DNA from: Prostheceraeus crozeri
Lineage: Eukaryota > Platyhelminthes > Polycladida > Euryleptidae
DNA: 64,000 nucleotides
Direction of reading: 5' to 3'
Assembly: GCA_907163375.1 (NCBI GenBank)
Contig: CAJQUW010001810.1
Coordinates: 62,001 to 126,000, forward strand
The notes under the pieces are model-generated. The model did not search any database and was not told the DNA's origin. It was given only the letters and a program-made list of their open reading frames with translations. Positions within the stretch are counted from its first letter, which is position 1; each line of letters starts with the position of its first letter. This document shows positions 47,383 through 60,349 of the stretch, one piece after another. The translations under genes and the position numbers were made by a program.

Positions 47383-50300
47383 TTATTGCTACAGATTTGA
47401 AATTGCAGAGATACATTGTAGATAACAATAAAGAGTACGAGAGATATTGTCAGCATGCAGACTAAGCAAACTGACATGAAAACATACGTAAGAGATGAAT
47501 ACAGTACATTTTCTAAATATCATCACTGTCACTGTAAGTACAATGAAATGAGTGTCCTGATGATATATTTGAAAATCACATATCAGGGCTAAATTTCAGG
47601 ACATCCAAAACCTCGTTAAATGGTAAGGCGGATAGTTTGTGAAGTTGACAGGCTGCGAAAATGATTTTTCAAGAGAACGTACGGTTTGATGAAAACGCAA
47701 GTCCTCCTCTGGTTCTGTTGCTGCACTCTTAAAGATTACAGAAGTGAAGAATTAAGGAGATTTTCGATAATAGTCCTTCAGACACCTAAAAATGTACTCG
47801 TATATTCGCACTCAGTATTCGTAATGTCTGCATTTGTCGCAATTTACCTTCAGATAGCCTTTTTCTGTCTTGATTCATCATTCCTGTGTTGCTTGAAACA
47901 GAGCTCGATATCGTGTTAAAGCAACAGATCTCAACAACATGAAAACTGTTTTCACACTATTGTAGTGAAAAATAATTAAAATTAAATTCTTGACAAGACT
48001 TAGTATTTCGTATGTCCTGCAGTTTTCCATCTCTTTGAGCGCGATCATTCTTGTTAAAGATTTCTCAATTGTGTTCTAATTGATGTTTGTGTAAATCTTG
48101 CAATCATTTTCCAAATGCTTACATGTAGAAATCCCATGAGGTGCCCCTACCTCTAGTCCTGCGTCATCGAACTGACAAGTTTTGAAATGAAATTCATTGT
48201 GACACCCTGAAATCAGATTTAAAGTCAACATGGTCGAGTCAAATTCTTCAGCTCTCCCATTCATTGCAATTTCTTTTGAGCAACAACTTTGATGTTTTCA
48301 ATTCACATAGCGTGAAAATGTCTGATAAACTTGTTCTGACTGACAAGTAATTCATTTTCTTGTCCTTCGTTTAAACTGCATCGACGTTTCTTGAAATATT
48401 CAGCTTTATCACGACAATTTGTAATTATTATTGTATTTTGAAAACGGTAAACTATCATTCAATTTGCGTGAGTTTACTTGAAGTAGATTGAAGAAATGAT
48501 TAATTGATACGGAAAACAAGCTTGTTTTATCTTCATCATGGAAAGGATCTGTAATGATTGAATTATTACCAGCGTTAGGCACATAATTATTGGAAATTTC
48601 CGTTCATCCGTTGTATTGCTACATACAAATTTCACAAAAGCGATTTGGGATGTGATAACTGCTGTGATGATCTGTTTAATTAATGACGAATGAACGAGAA
48701 CAAAAGCATTGCGATGGAGAACGAGATTTATTTTTTACAAACACCATGAACTTCGAAAGCTCTGCTTGCAATTTCCACTTCTTAAAAGCAGCGACACAAC
48801 TAACAATTGATAATTGTCCGCAATGATAACAAGAACTTATCAAAGTTCGTTCTGGAACAGAGCTTTGATTGCATTGCTTTTTCACAGATAAGACGTTGAT
48901 ATTGCAGTTGTAGTATTCGGTTTTAATGGCAACTTCTTCTGTCGTTTCTATTGAAGTCCCACTGCAACTAAGTATAGATAGTCTTTACTGTAATGCAGTT
49001 GTGTGATCACTGCTCATAGCTTCACGTAATTTCCTTCATTTTGGTTACTCAACTTAATGGTGTTAAACATAGAAACCCGACACTCTGCAATAAAAGACGA
49101 GAACGAACATGCGCATTGATAACAATGCCACGTCGTGGACATGTGTTGTCATGACAATGGTGACAATGACATGGCGGCTTCCATTGGTTGACAATAAGAA
49201 TATACCGGTACCTTGTCGTCGCATTTTGTTAAGATACATGGATATAATGATTTCGCTTTAAACATAAAATCATTTTGATAAAATAGCTGAGATCTAACAA
49301 CATTGACCTAGATCGGTGCCTCACTAGGCAATTGATGCGACCATTAACAAACAGCTGTTGCCCACTCTAGTCACACTACCTCTTAAAAAAGTCGAATTTC
49401 TAAGTTATTAACTTTTACATTCATTGTATTCATCATACCGGACACCTGCAATAGACCGTTAACCTGACGAAGTGTTTGAGAAATAGACCGCCGCCCTGTA
49501 ATATGCCACCACTTCTTGTATTTCGGCAGCACAATTAGCAGCGATAGAGTCTGGTTACAGCTGCGTGACCCGAAATCTTTGTTTCTATTAATTTGAGTTT
49601 TATGTTGAATCTGGGGGAAAGTAAGGTAGTACATGGTTTACTAAACTTAGTGAGCTTAATTTGATAACAATCGTAGTAATAATGATTAATAGCTACATAA
49701 CATATCAGGGACTACAATTCACCCCAAACGGTCATCCTGTAACAAGTGCGATAAAATTTATAACTGCGGGTACTATAGAAATTAATAAAAACAGCGAAAA
49801 TACGATCGTAAATAGCGGGTCAACATAGTTGACCCAGTGACCCGGTTCCATCGCTGGCAGTGAGCAACAGGATATTTGTGTGTGTAAGGCCTGTCCGGCA
49901 TGTGATTTGTTATCTGCAATTACTTGTTTGATGCACAACCATTCCACGAATGCCTCCATGCCTCATGAATTATCGATGTGTGGCGTTTTATCATACAGGG
50001 AATTTGTTGTTTTGAGTTCGCCTTCTTCCCTTTTCTGTGTTGTTGGTCAGAAAACAGATTTTCAAATTTTGAAATTAATACGTTGCCACGCATGTATTCT
50101 TCATTACCTGTAATTTTATGACAGGTATTCTCTCATAACTCGTCTGTTAGAAGAGAATCAATAAACACATTTTTGCTAAAATTCAGGTTGGAAGATGTCG
50201 TAAGAGTGATTACGGCTATTTTAGTATTTTCCACTGATTCTCTGGAATGCCTTTGTCGTGATTCGTGAAGGTGAGTCGTCTTTCGTCTTCCCATCTGCCA

Positions 50301-53300
50301 AAAATATAAATCACGAAAAAATCTATGAGCCTACATGTTCGTGAACAGGCTTCAATTGTTGCATTTGAACACACGAATATACATGACTCACAACTTCAAA
50401 TAACGACACTGGATTGGAGCCGGCCGCCGTAGTCTCACAGTTTCAGTTCTTGCTTCAGTGACCTACTTTTGCGAAACTTATTGCAGATCTAAATTCAGTG
50501 AGTACTGGATGATTGATAATACCGTGGGGAACGTCAGCTAGCTCCAACCCTGGTTCGGCATACAGCTGCCGAAAATCTGCACCGTAGATTTGTTAATTAG
50601 TAGATCATGCTAAATCAAGAAAATTAAGATATCATATTAACAAAAATGCATGTCCGCGAGTGTGATATGATGAACATCATTTTTGTGGCAAGTCATCGAA
50701 TGCTGTCAGGTTTACTCAATTCAGCAGGTCGATATACACGTACAATTGGTTATTATGACTGAGAATGTTGCATCGAGCTCGCTTGACTTCCGTAGCATCA
50801 ACAGAAAGGAAATTCGGATAGATTTATAATATTGAAAGTAAAGAAAAAGTATTAATCTCCTCGGTGATCATTATTATCATTTGAACCTCAAGACATCGTG
50901 ACGCGGATTAATTGTGAGTAATGGAAAAGAAGTAATTTGAAGATTACCATCAGCATCACTTGAGGAACTGGAAAGTACATGATTTGAATTTGTAATTTGA
51001 TAGGATTGATTTCTTCTCTTCCCTCCCTTAAACACAGTTGCAAAGATATACTGTTCCATTCATCACTTGGGGACTAAATAAACCTTTTACTTTGTTCAAG
51101 CAGTGCATTCGCACATTCCATCGTTCTATGATATTTTCAACTTTTAGTCTTAACACATACCGAAATAGTAATAATGTGGAAATTGTTGAGATGTTATCCG
51201 CCTAATATAGCCTTCGAATTATTCAGGGATTGCAAGAAAGGTTCTAGAAAAGAAGAAATTAAATAGTTGCATTCGTACTTCTCAACGTCATGTGTTTTAG
51301 GACATAATCTTGTTCTGAATTCAACCTACTGAAGAATTTTGCGGCATAGTTACGGCTGAGCGAGTGGTTTAAGTCAATAAAACTGTCAATACTTCAATCC
51401 ATATTCCTACAAAATGCCAGCTTATAGTCTGATATAAATGATGAAGTGATAAAATGTAGTCACCATATTCAACAGCTTTATTGAATGGCATGCGAACTAA
51501 TTTTTTGTGTGTATTTGATCCATTTAGAACCAATTAAGAATTGCTTTCACATGTCCGAAAAACTGCCATATGCTGAAACTTGTTCAATCAGATGATTTTG
51601 TGCTTTTGGAGAAGAACTGACACATGCACTTGCATGTGCACATATACTGACACATCTATAATTACTGGTCTAAATGATGAATATTCAGCGATGTCAGACG
51701 ATGTTTTCCACGATGATTAATGATAAAATATTGGTTCTGGAGTTGCTTTTCATTTACATGTATTTTCCAGTGTCCAGTTAATGCAAATGTGCTGCCAAGT
51801 TTGGTCATTTTTCATGAACGTCTGATGATGCAAAAGGTCTGCAACACATTGTAACGCAAATTTAGCTTGCTAAAACATGGTAGATTGGTCTTTCATTCAT
51901 CTTTTGTCCTTTCAAAATAAACAAATACAATGTTTCCATATCTATTAGGCGGCATCGATATTGATAAAAGTGATGCTGACATCGATGTGAGATGTGTTTT
52001 GCTTCAAGTCGCACATGCTTCAATGTGCATTCCGCCAACCACCACTATCCAACTTCGATGCAACTTTACCTTCCACGAACCCTCGATGTAGTAAAATATC
52101 AGATGGATTGTCGCAATTGGCTTCACAATTATTTATGCAGCCATACATTATCAGAAGCAGTTAAAGAAATAATGACCATTTAATTTTCAAGAGGATAAAT
52201 GCAGCATCTGATGAAAACTACTCAACAGCAAAAATTTCACTCCTTCTTTTGAAAGCGATAGGAATTGAATGTTAGATTATCCTGGTCTATTCAGGTTGTT
52301 GCAAATTGATATTTTGGTATGTGGATATAAACATGTATTCAAGCAAAACACTGGGAGTTACAAATAATTCAAAATTTAATCATTTAATTGGTTTATTATA
52401 AAAAAATCATATACTCTTTGTCGGTTAATGGCCTATAAGTATTTAGAAAATGTTCAAATGTGAAATAAATAGATTTTACCGAATAGAAGATTCTTGTTAT
52501 TTGGAAGTATCTTCAAAGCATCGTTTACTGGCTTTTTCGATACTTCAATTTCGAAGTCGAGCAAATAATTTATTTATCCCCTGAGAAGGCTGTCCAGCGT
52601 TGTGCCAGAAATTCTAATTAAAACATAAGTTTCATTTATCAGAATTTGCTTGTGCAGTAAAAGGACAGTTTCCAGTCTCCGTACGTTCCTCGTTCCTCTT
52701 TGAGAGTGCATCATCTAGCATATACGATATTTAGTTTTCAATTATTTTATCAAAATTATTCCTTTATTATTTCCTATTATTTTATGAATTTCCTATGATG
52801 CGCTTTGTATCAGCCGTTACATCATCATGTTCACTGTTTTAGTCGTTTACAGCTCTGTCTCATATTTTCACGTTTCACTGTAATTAAAATCGTATATCTG
52901 TCGAATTTTGACCCCTAACCAATCTCTCAGAATTCAGATATAAAGCACAAATGCTTGACTTATTCTGTTATTGCATGATTTTCTTTATTTTCACCTCAAG
53001 GCTATGACTGAATGATCAAATAAGTTTGTAGCTGGAAAACAAGTTGCTCTAAATAATGTTAGTAGAAATTATAACAGAGATTACTGAATTAGATTGAAAT
53101 TTGCTCAATTGATTGCTGAGGTGGAAATCATTATTTTTCTGAAATTCTGTTGAAAAGGCGAAATGGCTAATTTACTGATTTATTGAATTATTGAAACTGG
53201 TTTATTACAATTTTCCAAGCACGATTGATATGTTCTTGTTATCTACTAAGAAGATCCTTTTATTTATTTTTTAGTTTTGATGTGAGAGATAAGTCAATAT

Positions 53301-53960
53301 GCGAGTGAGTCACGTTATGAATTTCGACCATTTTGGATTATCATTTCACAGGAGTCTGCATCTGCATGCAGCAGTTACACATGCCGTACAAAAATTGCAA
53401 TTCTCGGTGAATTTTTAGGGGATTATTCTAGCTAATTAATTTCAATTGAAGAAGTTCTAGTGAGGGCTGTGAGTGGTCTGCTTCTCTGTTGGCGGACGAC
53501 CTCATCCCTCGGTAACATTATCTAAATCAATAACTTCCCACCTGTTCAGATCTTCTTTTAGAGTGAACTATCAAGAACCAAGTTTAAATAATGGAATGCT
53601 GTGGAGTAGACTGCTGCGAGTATTCTACTGTATTTTGTATTTGCATATTTATTTTCTAATAACCAACCTTAGTATCCGACGAGAATTTAACTAATTTACT
53701 GTCACTGACAAACAACGCTTAGTTTTCCTACAAACGTGCGCATTTCATACAGCTTGCTCCTGGGTGCAATAATAAAGTCTCGGGCGACTTTTTTAATGTA
53801 AAATCTAACTGATATTTGCCATAGAATAATTGTCATGAATATACTTGTATGACATGCCTTGCCTGTATTATCAATGCAAGTGTGGCATTGAATCATTTAT
53901 CATACATTGTTTCATTTAATCTACTTCGATGAACTTGAAGTGAGCATACAATAAGTGTTT
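47383..53960. other. AT-rich sequence, no gene seen
   Basis: 6.6 kb without a recognisable exon, RNA gene or transposon end. Slightly GC-richer patches occur near 49835-49880 and 50420-50470. Short frames throughout look like chance. Confidence 0.45.
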
Positions 53961-53999
53961 TTATTCAAATTTGCATGTCAGTTTGGAAAGTGTTGGTAC

Positions 54000-54262
54000 T
54001 TATTCTCACTCAGTCAAGCCATGTAGAATGTCTTCTTTTCAAGTTTTGCGGAGGTTGGCCGCAAACGAAGTTTCAACGTCACTACTCTCCACCACTAAGG
54101 GCTTGTTCGGTGCCGACATCGTCAGGCTCTACGTGGATCGCTGTAACACTTATAATCCGAACGCCTTGGCTGCCGACTTCCAATGACACTTTCGGGGCTC
54201 GAACTCTAGACCAAAAAATCAGCGGGCTAGGCACTCACCCCTATGTGTGGGAAACCACTGCA
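54000..54262 (-). repeat. tRNA-derived SINE
   Basis: On the - strand the sequence from 54262 downward contains TGCAGTGGTT, GAGTGCCTAGCCCGCTGA, and TCTAGAGTTCGAGCCCCG, recalling the A box, anticodon arm and B box (GGTTCGANTCC type) of a tRNA gene with an insertion in the D-arm region. It continues into a GC-rich body (about 54000-54180) standing out from AT-rich flanks. The tail and target duplication are not clear. It is not a functional tRNA because the stems do not close. The apparent + strand frames here are shadows. Confidence 0.5.
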
Positions 54263-55858
54263 TTATTGAGAAATGTTCACAGGGACTTGTTGGACACATA
54301 TCAGCATACTTTTAGATAATTCCATATGTTAAATAAATTCCCATGTAAAACATTAATAAATATACAGTTCAATAGCTGAGTGATAGAAAATTCATATTTA
54401 TCCTTACATGATGTTCAGTTTCAGGTTTCGCGTTTCTAAATGTACTTCGATGAATCGAGATCAATTTATTCATTCGATCGTTCGTGAAAAGATTTTTGTA
54501 GCATAGTACATAAAGGGTTCAATAATATAAAACATATTTATGTACTACATACATACTATATACAATAATGTATATTTCTATTGAATAGCATGATAAACAG
54601 ACGTACGAATCTCCTCACATAATGAATGCGTCTCCACTAGGTTGGTGTTCGACAAAGAAAACCCATGGCCAGATTGGGTGTTGAAATGTGCCAACAGAGC
54701 GCCGAAGTTCCACAGTTAACGAATTCAGACATCTGCTTCTTGATTTGATGTACAACTTTTTGATTGATCACCATGTTATAATATAGTGCTACATTAATCC
54801 ATCGCTTGGATTGTGGGATTTTGCACGCGTGTGTGGAAGGACATCCACGAAATGCGCAAATTGAACGCACGTCTGTTAACTGCAAAGATTAATTAGTTAA
54901 TATTTAGGATTCACTATTTGATTAAAAATTTGAACCTCAGCAGTCTTAGATGTCTAGTCGGCTTTATCTGATGATTAAGACAATAGGAATGAGTTATAAT
55001 TGTGACTGATCAAAAGCCTTCATAGAGTTCTGTCATACAGTGAGATAAGGGAATCGCAGGAACGATAAAAGGATTTGAACAGTATGATAATACTTTGACA
55101 AACAAGGGCATGAAATGTACTCATTTTCAATCATCACCAAACTTGGATGTTCTGAAGACATTGTGATCAAATTCGCTGTATTTGTAGATGAAATGATGCT
55201 GTAGGACTTATCGAGGGTTCGTTTTGAGAGGTTTGATGGCCGGGAGGATGGAATGAAATTACGGCATTAACGTGAACGATAGTCGGTCGAAATTGAGGTA
55301 TTTTTAGATGCTCTCAACTAAGTTCGAAATTCTGATTAGCTCAAGCGTGAAGAGACTGCTCAAAGTCATCGGAAATTTATTTCACAATGATTTTCGTACA
55401 AATTTTTTTATCAATCCTGGTATCCAGGAATGGAATTATGAGTGAGATTGTCATCCATTGATAAGATAAGTGTATGATCGATTCGGCGCTAGTGAACTTA
55501 GAAGTATCTTACAGACTTGAGTGCAGTGATAGTTATGTTAAGAAAGGAAGAAATTTGAAAATTGTTGCCGAAGACAAGAAGTGAAGTGAGCACCACTCCT
55601 TTGGTAATAAATATGTCGGTTGTTCGAATTTATTTGGTTCCCGCTAATCATCATGCGGAGAAAACTGTAGACGAAGTCATATACTCGCATTTTACGACTT
55701 TGATAGCTTTGAAACCATTTCGATTTAATTAACGACATAAACCAGTTGTGATATAAACTTTGCTTGCGTGCATAGTGATTCCCTGTTCAAATTAAAGACA
55801 GAAGAATTAATGATGTATTTTTCTTTGATCCCGCCTGATAAAGGGAGGAACTAACTAG
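54263..55858. other. AT-rich sequence, no gene seen
   Basis: No recognisable coding sequence, terminal repeats or RNA genes. Confidence 0.4.
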
Positions 55859-55965
55859 AACTCGGCAGACGCGCAGATTCGTTGCAGGCATAGGGTGTCA
55901 TCATTCTGTGAAAGTCTCATTTTCGGCCTCGTTCCCTGCAGAAACTCGTTCTGGCTACCAGACTA
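55859..55965. repeat. Dispersed repeat, copy 2
   Basis: Matches 23947-24035 (see that entry). Here it lies directly downstream, on the - strand, of Penelope-like reverse transcriptase remains, so the pair probably marks two copies of one retroelement family. Confidence 0.6.
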
Positions 55966-55969
55966 GAAG

Positions 55970-57045
55970 TAACTCCTTCCATCAGAGGAAGTATAAAGGT
56001 TCTTAACATCTAGTGAGATGAAAATTAAATTGTCCTTTGAAAAAATATTCAAACCCTTTAAACTTTTGATAAGATCATCAGTGCTGCTGATATTGGTTGG
56101 GACTAATTTTGTCAATTGATCTAGAACTTAACTTGAGAGTCAGTCAATTTTATCAGTTGGAGTTAGAAGAAGCTATTGGACGTAGTGGAAAGCCATTAGG
56201 CGTTTTTTGTTTATGATCTTTAATAGTGCAGCAGAATTTTGCAGGTTAGTTACCACTGGACGATAGGCGATCATCATTTAGCTTCAGATATTTGCATCTA
56301 GACCTGACTTAAGAACTAGCTTGTTTTTCAGTAGCGCTGCATCTAGATTTTTTTAATAGCTTGTAAGTGTTTGTATCATTTAGGATATTTTCCACTCGAT
56401 CAATCAAATCATCTTTTTTCGCAACGACTACGAGGTTTGTTCCACCGGACGGAACGGCTAGCAAACTGTTGACTTTCATAAAGTCATCAGGTTTTTTATC
56501 GTTTTATGTATTTCCTTGCATTTACTTTTAGTGTAAATAATTTTTGTATTTAAGATTATTAACTTCATATTGAAACATGATTAAGTTCGCATCGGCATTT
56601 CACTCATCTTCATAGAAAAATTAATCGCATTTTTGCTAAAATGAATGCGCACATCGGTGTTGCCACCATTATCAACATCGTTAGTTCTTGCATCTACCAA
56701 TTTAGAGTGCCATCTCAGATAAGAAGTCAAACAATCAATAGAAATTAGAATAATTATGTACTACGAAATTTGTCGTCAGTGCGGCTAGGGACACGAATCT
56801 GGGATCTTTACTAGAAAGATCACAAATATCATGAGGGATATCTATATCAATTTCGTTAGTTAACCGAAAATTACGAAAGTAATCCGGCGAGCGTTCATTG
56901 CTATCAATGAACCAAAAATCATCAAAGCATGGGAAACATAGTTTTGGTTTGTAGTAGGACACAATATTCTTAGCGGACATTATTTTTACACAAGTTATAC
57001 CACTTACAGTGTCTTTGGTAAACCAACATAATATCATGTACTTAA
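55970..57045 (-). mobile_element. Penelope-like retroelement fossil
   Basis: Penelope-like elements encode a reverse transcriptase related to telomerase. On the - strand, pieces in order recall that family: an upstream region (57037 to about 56735), then GGTNLVVVAKKDDLIDRVEN with LNDTNTYKLLKK, then KDHKQKTPNGFPLRPIASS, the LRPI block of the fingers, and ISLDVKNLYTS, the palm motif carrying a catalytic Asp. The rest of the palm and any GIY-YIG nuclease are not recognisable. It is an old, much-broken fossil with many breaks. Confidence 0.65.
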
Positions 57046-57094
57046 ATTCACAGACTCATCAATGAAATACTGTACTCATATTGAAAATTAATGC

Positions 57095-57650
57095 GTTTCA
57101 TTTAATTATTTTCTTTATTGAGTTGCGAAGCATGTTTCAGTCGATTTGACCAATATCAGATCTTATGAACATAGTCTCATATTTCAAACTCAATTTCTAG
57201 CTATATACAGTACTTAATAGAAATATTGAATAAACTAGTTTTCTAACAGCCATAAAGATAACAATTAAAGATTCCAGCAGCTTGAAATTTCAAAATAGTG
57301 ATGAAGGCACATTTCGCAAAAACAGCGGAGACACTGATAATCAAAGGATACAGTGGACCACTAATGAACAATCACACGACAGCAGAACTTTTGCAACTTT
57401 TTCAATGTTTATCAACTAAAGTCATGCTCATGGCTATTTACATAGGTACTATTTTTCTTTTTAATTGTGATCTTAATGGTTGTTAGAAAACTAGGTTATT
57501 CAATATTTCTATCAAGTACTGTATATAGCTAGAATTTGAGTTTTAAATTTGAAACTATGTTCATAATCTTACTGTTAATTTACAAGTGATGATGGTCACA
57601 TCGACTGAAACATGTTTGGTGACTCACTAAAGAAAAAAAATAAAATGATT
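57095..57650. repeat. Large imperfect inverted repeat with hammerhead-like motifs
   Basis: The arm at about 57095-57270 pairs with about 57465-57650. Matching blocks include TCTAGCTATATACAGTACTT, ATAGAAATATTGAATAA, CTAGTTTTCTAACA and CATGTTTCAGTCGA. The loop of about 195 bp holds a 62-codon frame I do not recognise. Each arm carries a version of TGATGATGGTCACATCGACT followed by GAAACATG. It lies just upstream of the Penelope-like fossil in that element's direction. Penelope-like elements are known to have terminal repeats in inverted orientation, so this may be its 5' end. Confidence 0.7.
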
Positions 57651-60345
57651 ATTGCCTTTATATTTGCTTCGGTAAAAGTTACCACACAAAATGCCAATTA
57701 CAAACTTTCGAAAACAATAATTTTCAGAAAAGGCTATAAATATGACCTTCCAATGGACTTAATCCAGTGATTATTCGGGAAGAGTTTGAGAATGTGCTAG
57801 AACTGTAGGTCAGCCGGCTTCATTTTAGGATGATATCATCATTAATGCAGCAGGTGGAAGCACCTCCTGGTGTGGATAGGTTCTCCAGAAATCCCTTGAT
57901 AAGGTGTACTACATGACTTCAGACACTTGGCTATTGAAAAGGGAATGATTTACCCTATTTCAAAAAAAAACAGCTGGATTATCTTAATTGACTTTGAATA
58001 ATAAAGTTGAAAGCGGCCATTTCATTTTGTCTTTACTTTACATTATTTGGATGATTGTTTCCTTAATCGGTCAGACCTATAGAATAAGCTGTGCATGTCT
58101 AGTAGCACTGAAGATAGTAGATATATGTCCTTCTGCAGACAACATCGCGATTGCATCAGATCGTTGTAGGAAGTCATTTCTAATTGAGCTTCGTCGTAGT
58201 TTCGTCCAACTGAGGTGTGCAATACACAAATAAATTGGCAAATTTTTGGCTGTTGTTGCATGTTAAATGCTGTTGGCATATCTATTTTCGAGACTTTCTC
58301 CGATGTTGTCATCATTTCCAACAGGAAACATGTTCATAAAAAATAAATGCCCTTCTAATTTTCTCCTCATTGGATTTACTTAGTATTTTAGTCATTCATT
58401 TTCATGTGGCGCTTGAGCGTGAATATATTTTCTAAAGAAGTATTTGTATTGCTTTTTTTCTATATTCAATGCCAACTCTTGAAGACTTGTCATGGAATAC
58501 TCCTCATACATTAAGGCAAATTCTGCGCTATTTCCACCTATTTTTAAGCACGTGATGCTTCGTGTCTTACTTTATTCTACCGCCACTATTTTGGTCAGTG
58601 TTCATTGATTTTGAAGTCACTCAAAAACGTTACTCATTCTTTCCTAACTTTTGTAGCGATAAATTACTGCAATCCTTATCAAATTTCTGTCCCTCGAATT
58701 CGGAAATGAACTCAGTAAGCAAAGCTTCTTCCTCTCTGTATTTGTTCCCACCAAGTCAAGGTAATGGTGAATAAGTTGAAATCTCGTTTTCATCGGAGAC
58801 TCCTATTTCTTCCACGACTACATTTCGTTACTTTTCTTTTGATTATTCTTTTGAGATCAATGTTTTTCATTATAAGCTGATTTTTTAGAACGTTTTAGTG
58901 TTGTGTGTTGTTATGAGTCGATATGACAGAGGCAATACGATTAGGTTGTTTTACTCATTCAACAGTTCATTTTATTTGCCACTTTTCATGTCATCTTGTG
59001 TCGATTAACTAAGTTGCGGTTGTCTTTATATACCATTATCATCTCCTATAATTTTTTGCTACAAAACCGTACACTATCGTGGAACGAAAGAGTGACGACT
59101 ATACGAAACCTAATTCGAAAGTTTGTGAACTGAAGTATTTTCACCTATCATTGACAACTTGACTAAATTCCCAATACGCCGCGCGACTTAATCGATACCT
59201 GAGATTTCTAAGAATTTCTGCCTCAGCAGACAAATTTTGTTGCTAGATAAATTCATCACTATAGAGAATGTGAAGATATATTCAAATATGCTATCAGGTG
59301 AGAAAGCCTTAACTTTGAGCACTTGCGATTTGAGTAAAATTTCATTATTTAATCGAGCATGTTTATGAAAAAAAGGAGGGAGTCAGTAATGCGTTCTGTT
59401 GATATTGCAGCCCTTCAAACGTTATGTCTTGTTCCCTCATCAGCAGGCTTATATTAGGGATGCGGTAGGTAGTGTCAGCATATGTTTGCTGAGGTCCTGA
59501 GGTCTACAAAATATTTGATCACATTTTATAAAGGGTGCATTTTGCAAATTATTCCTGTGTTACGCGATGCAGCAGATTTGAATGTTTCAGTAGTATGAAG
59601 AATCCTTTGAAATGTCAAATTGAATGAGAATTCACTGTTAAAAACTGTAAGACATCAAAATTAAAGGGAAATTAAGTTGATTGCCAAGAAAATTCAGGAA
59701 GTGCATCGTGATTTCATTAGCATTCATTCGAAAAATTGAGAACTTATTCTGCTTCTTGTCTCAATTTTAGATATTGTTTACTTGACATAGTTTATAGCTA
59801 AAATGTTTGTAAGGATCAGTTAAGTTTACATTTGTCTAAATTATCAATCAACAGAGTGCGATTATGGGGTCTACAAAAAAGTTATCGCGCAAAATTGAGT
59901 TGTAATGAGGTAGAATTCAGTTTCATGCCATATTATGATGATTGTAATTAGATTTTTTCTGGCATGATTTTATAGGTATATTACTTTCACAAAATCAAGT
60001 TTTAGTTTTTATCTGAATTATGGACCCATTCATATCTTAAATGTTGTGATCATTGTATTTGATTAAGATATTTATTACTCTCAGCTTTAAAAAATTGAAA
60101 ATACTATTATTCATGAGTTGGAGTGATTTTGAAAATGTATTTTAAAATCAAAACTTCAGTTGCGTCCATATGGCAACACTTGTTCTCTGGGTATGTACAA
60201 GTGAATGATTTCCAAACGCTAAAAGAGATATATTTCTACAGATGATTTCTCCAGCTCTGCGCATAGGTTCAATATCACAACAGTCACATGCTTAATCACG
60301 TCATGCATTTATTGCTTTAAGCTTGAATAACAGAAATAGTCGATC
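57651..60345. other. AT-rich sequence, no gene seen
   Basis: One relic motif at 59413-59443 on the - strand (CTGATGAGGGAACAAGAC, then ATAACGTTTGAAGG) resembles the terminal motif of Penelope-like elements with a degraded GAAA. Otherwise nothing recognisable. Confidence 0.4.
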
Positions 60346-60349
60346 TTAA

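Noticed and set aside
54180-54262. Possible functional tRNA gene on the - strand
   Set aside because: Box B is good, but the D-arm region is expanded and the acceptor stem does not pair; a SINE head fits better.
57298-57486. 62-codon frame in the loop of the large inverted repeat
   Set aside because: Not recognised; it ends within the inverted arm, so it is most likely chance or an element fragment.
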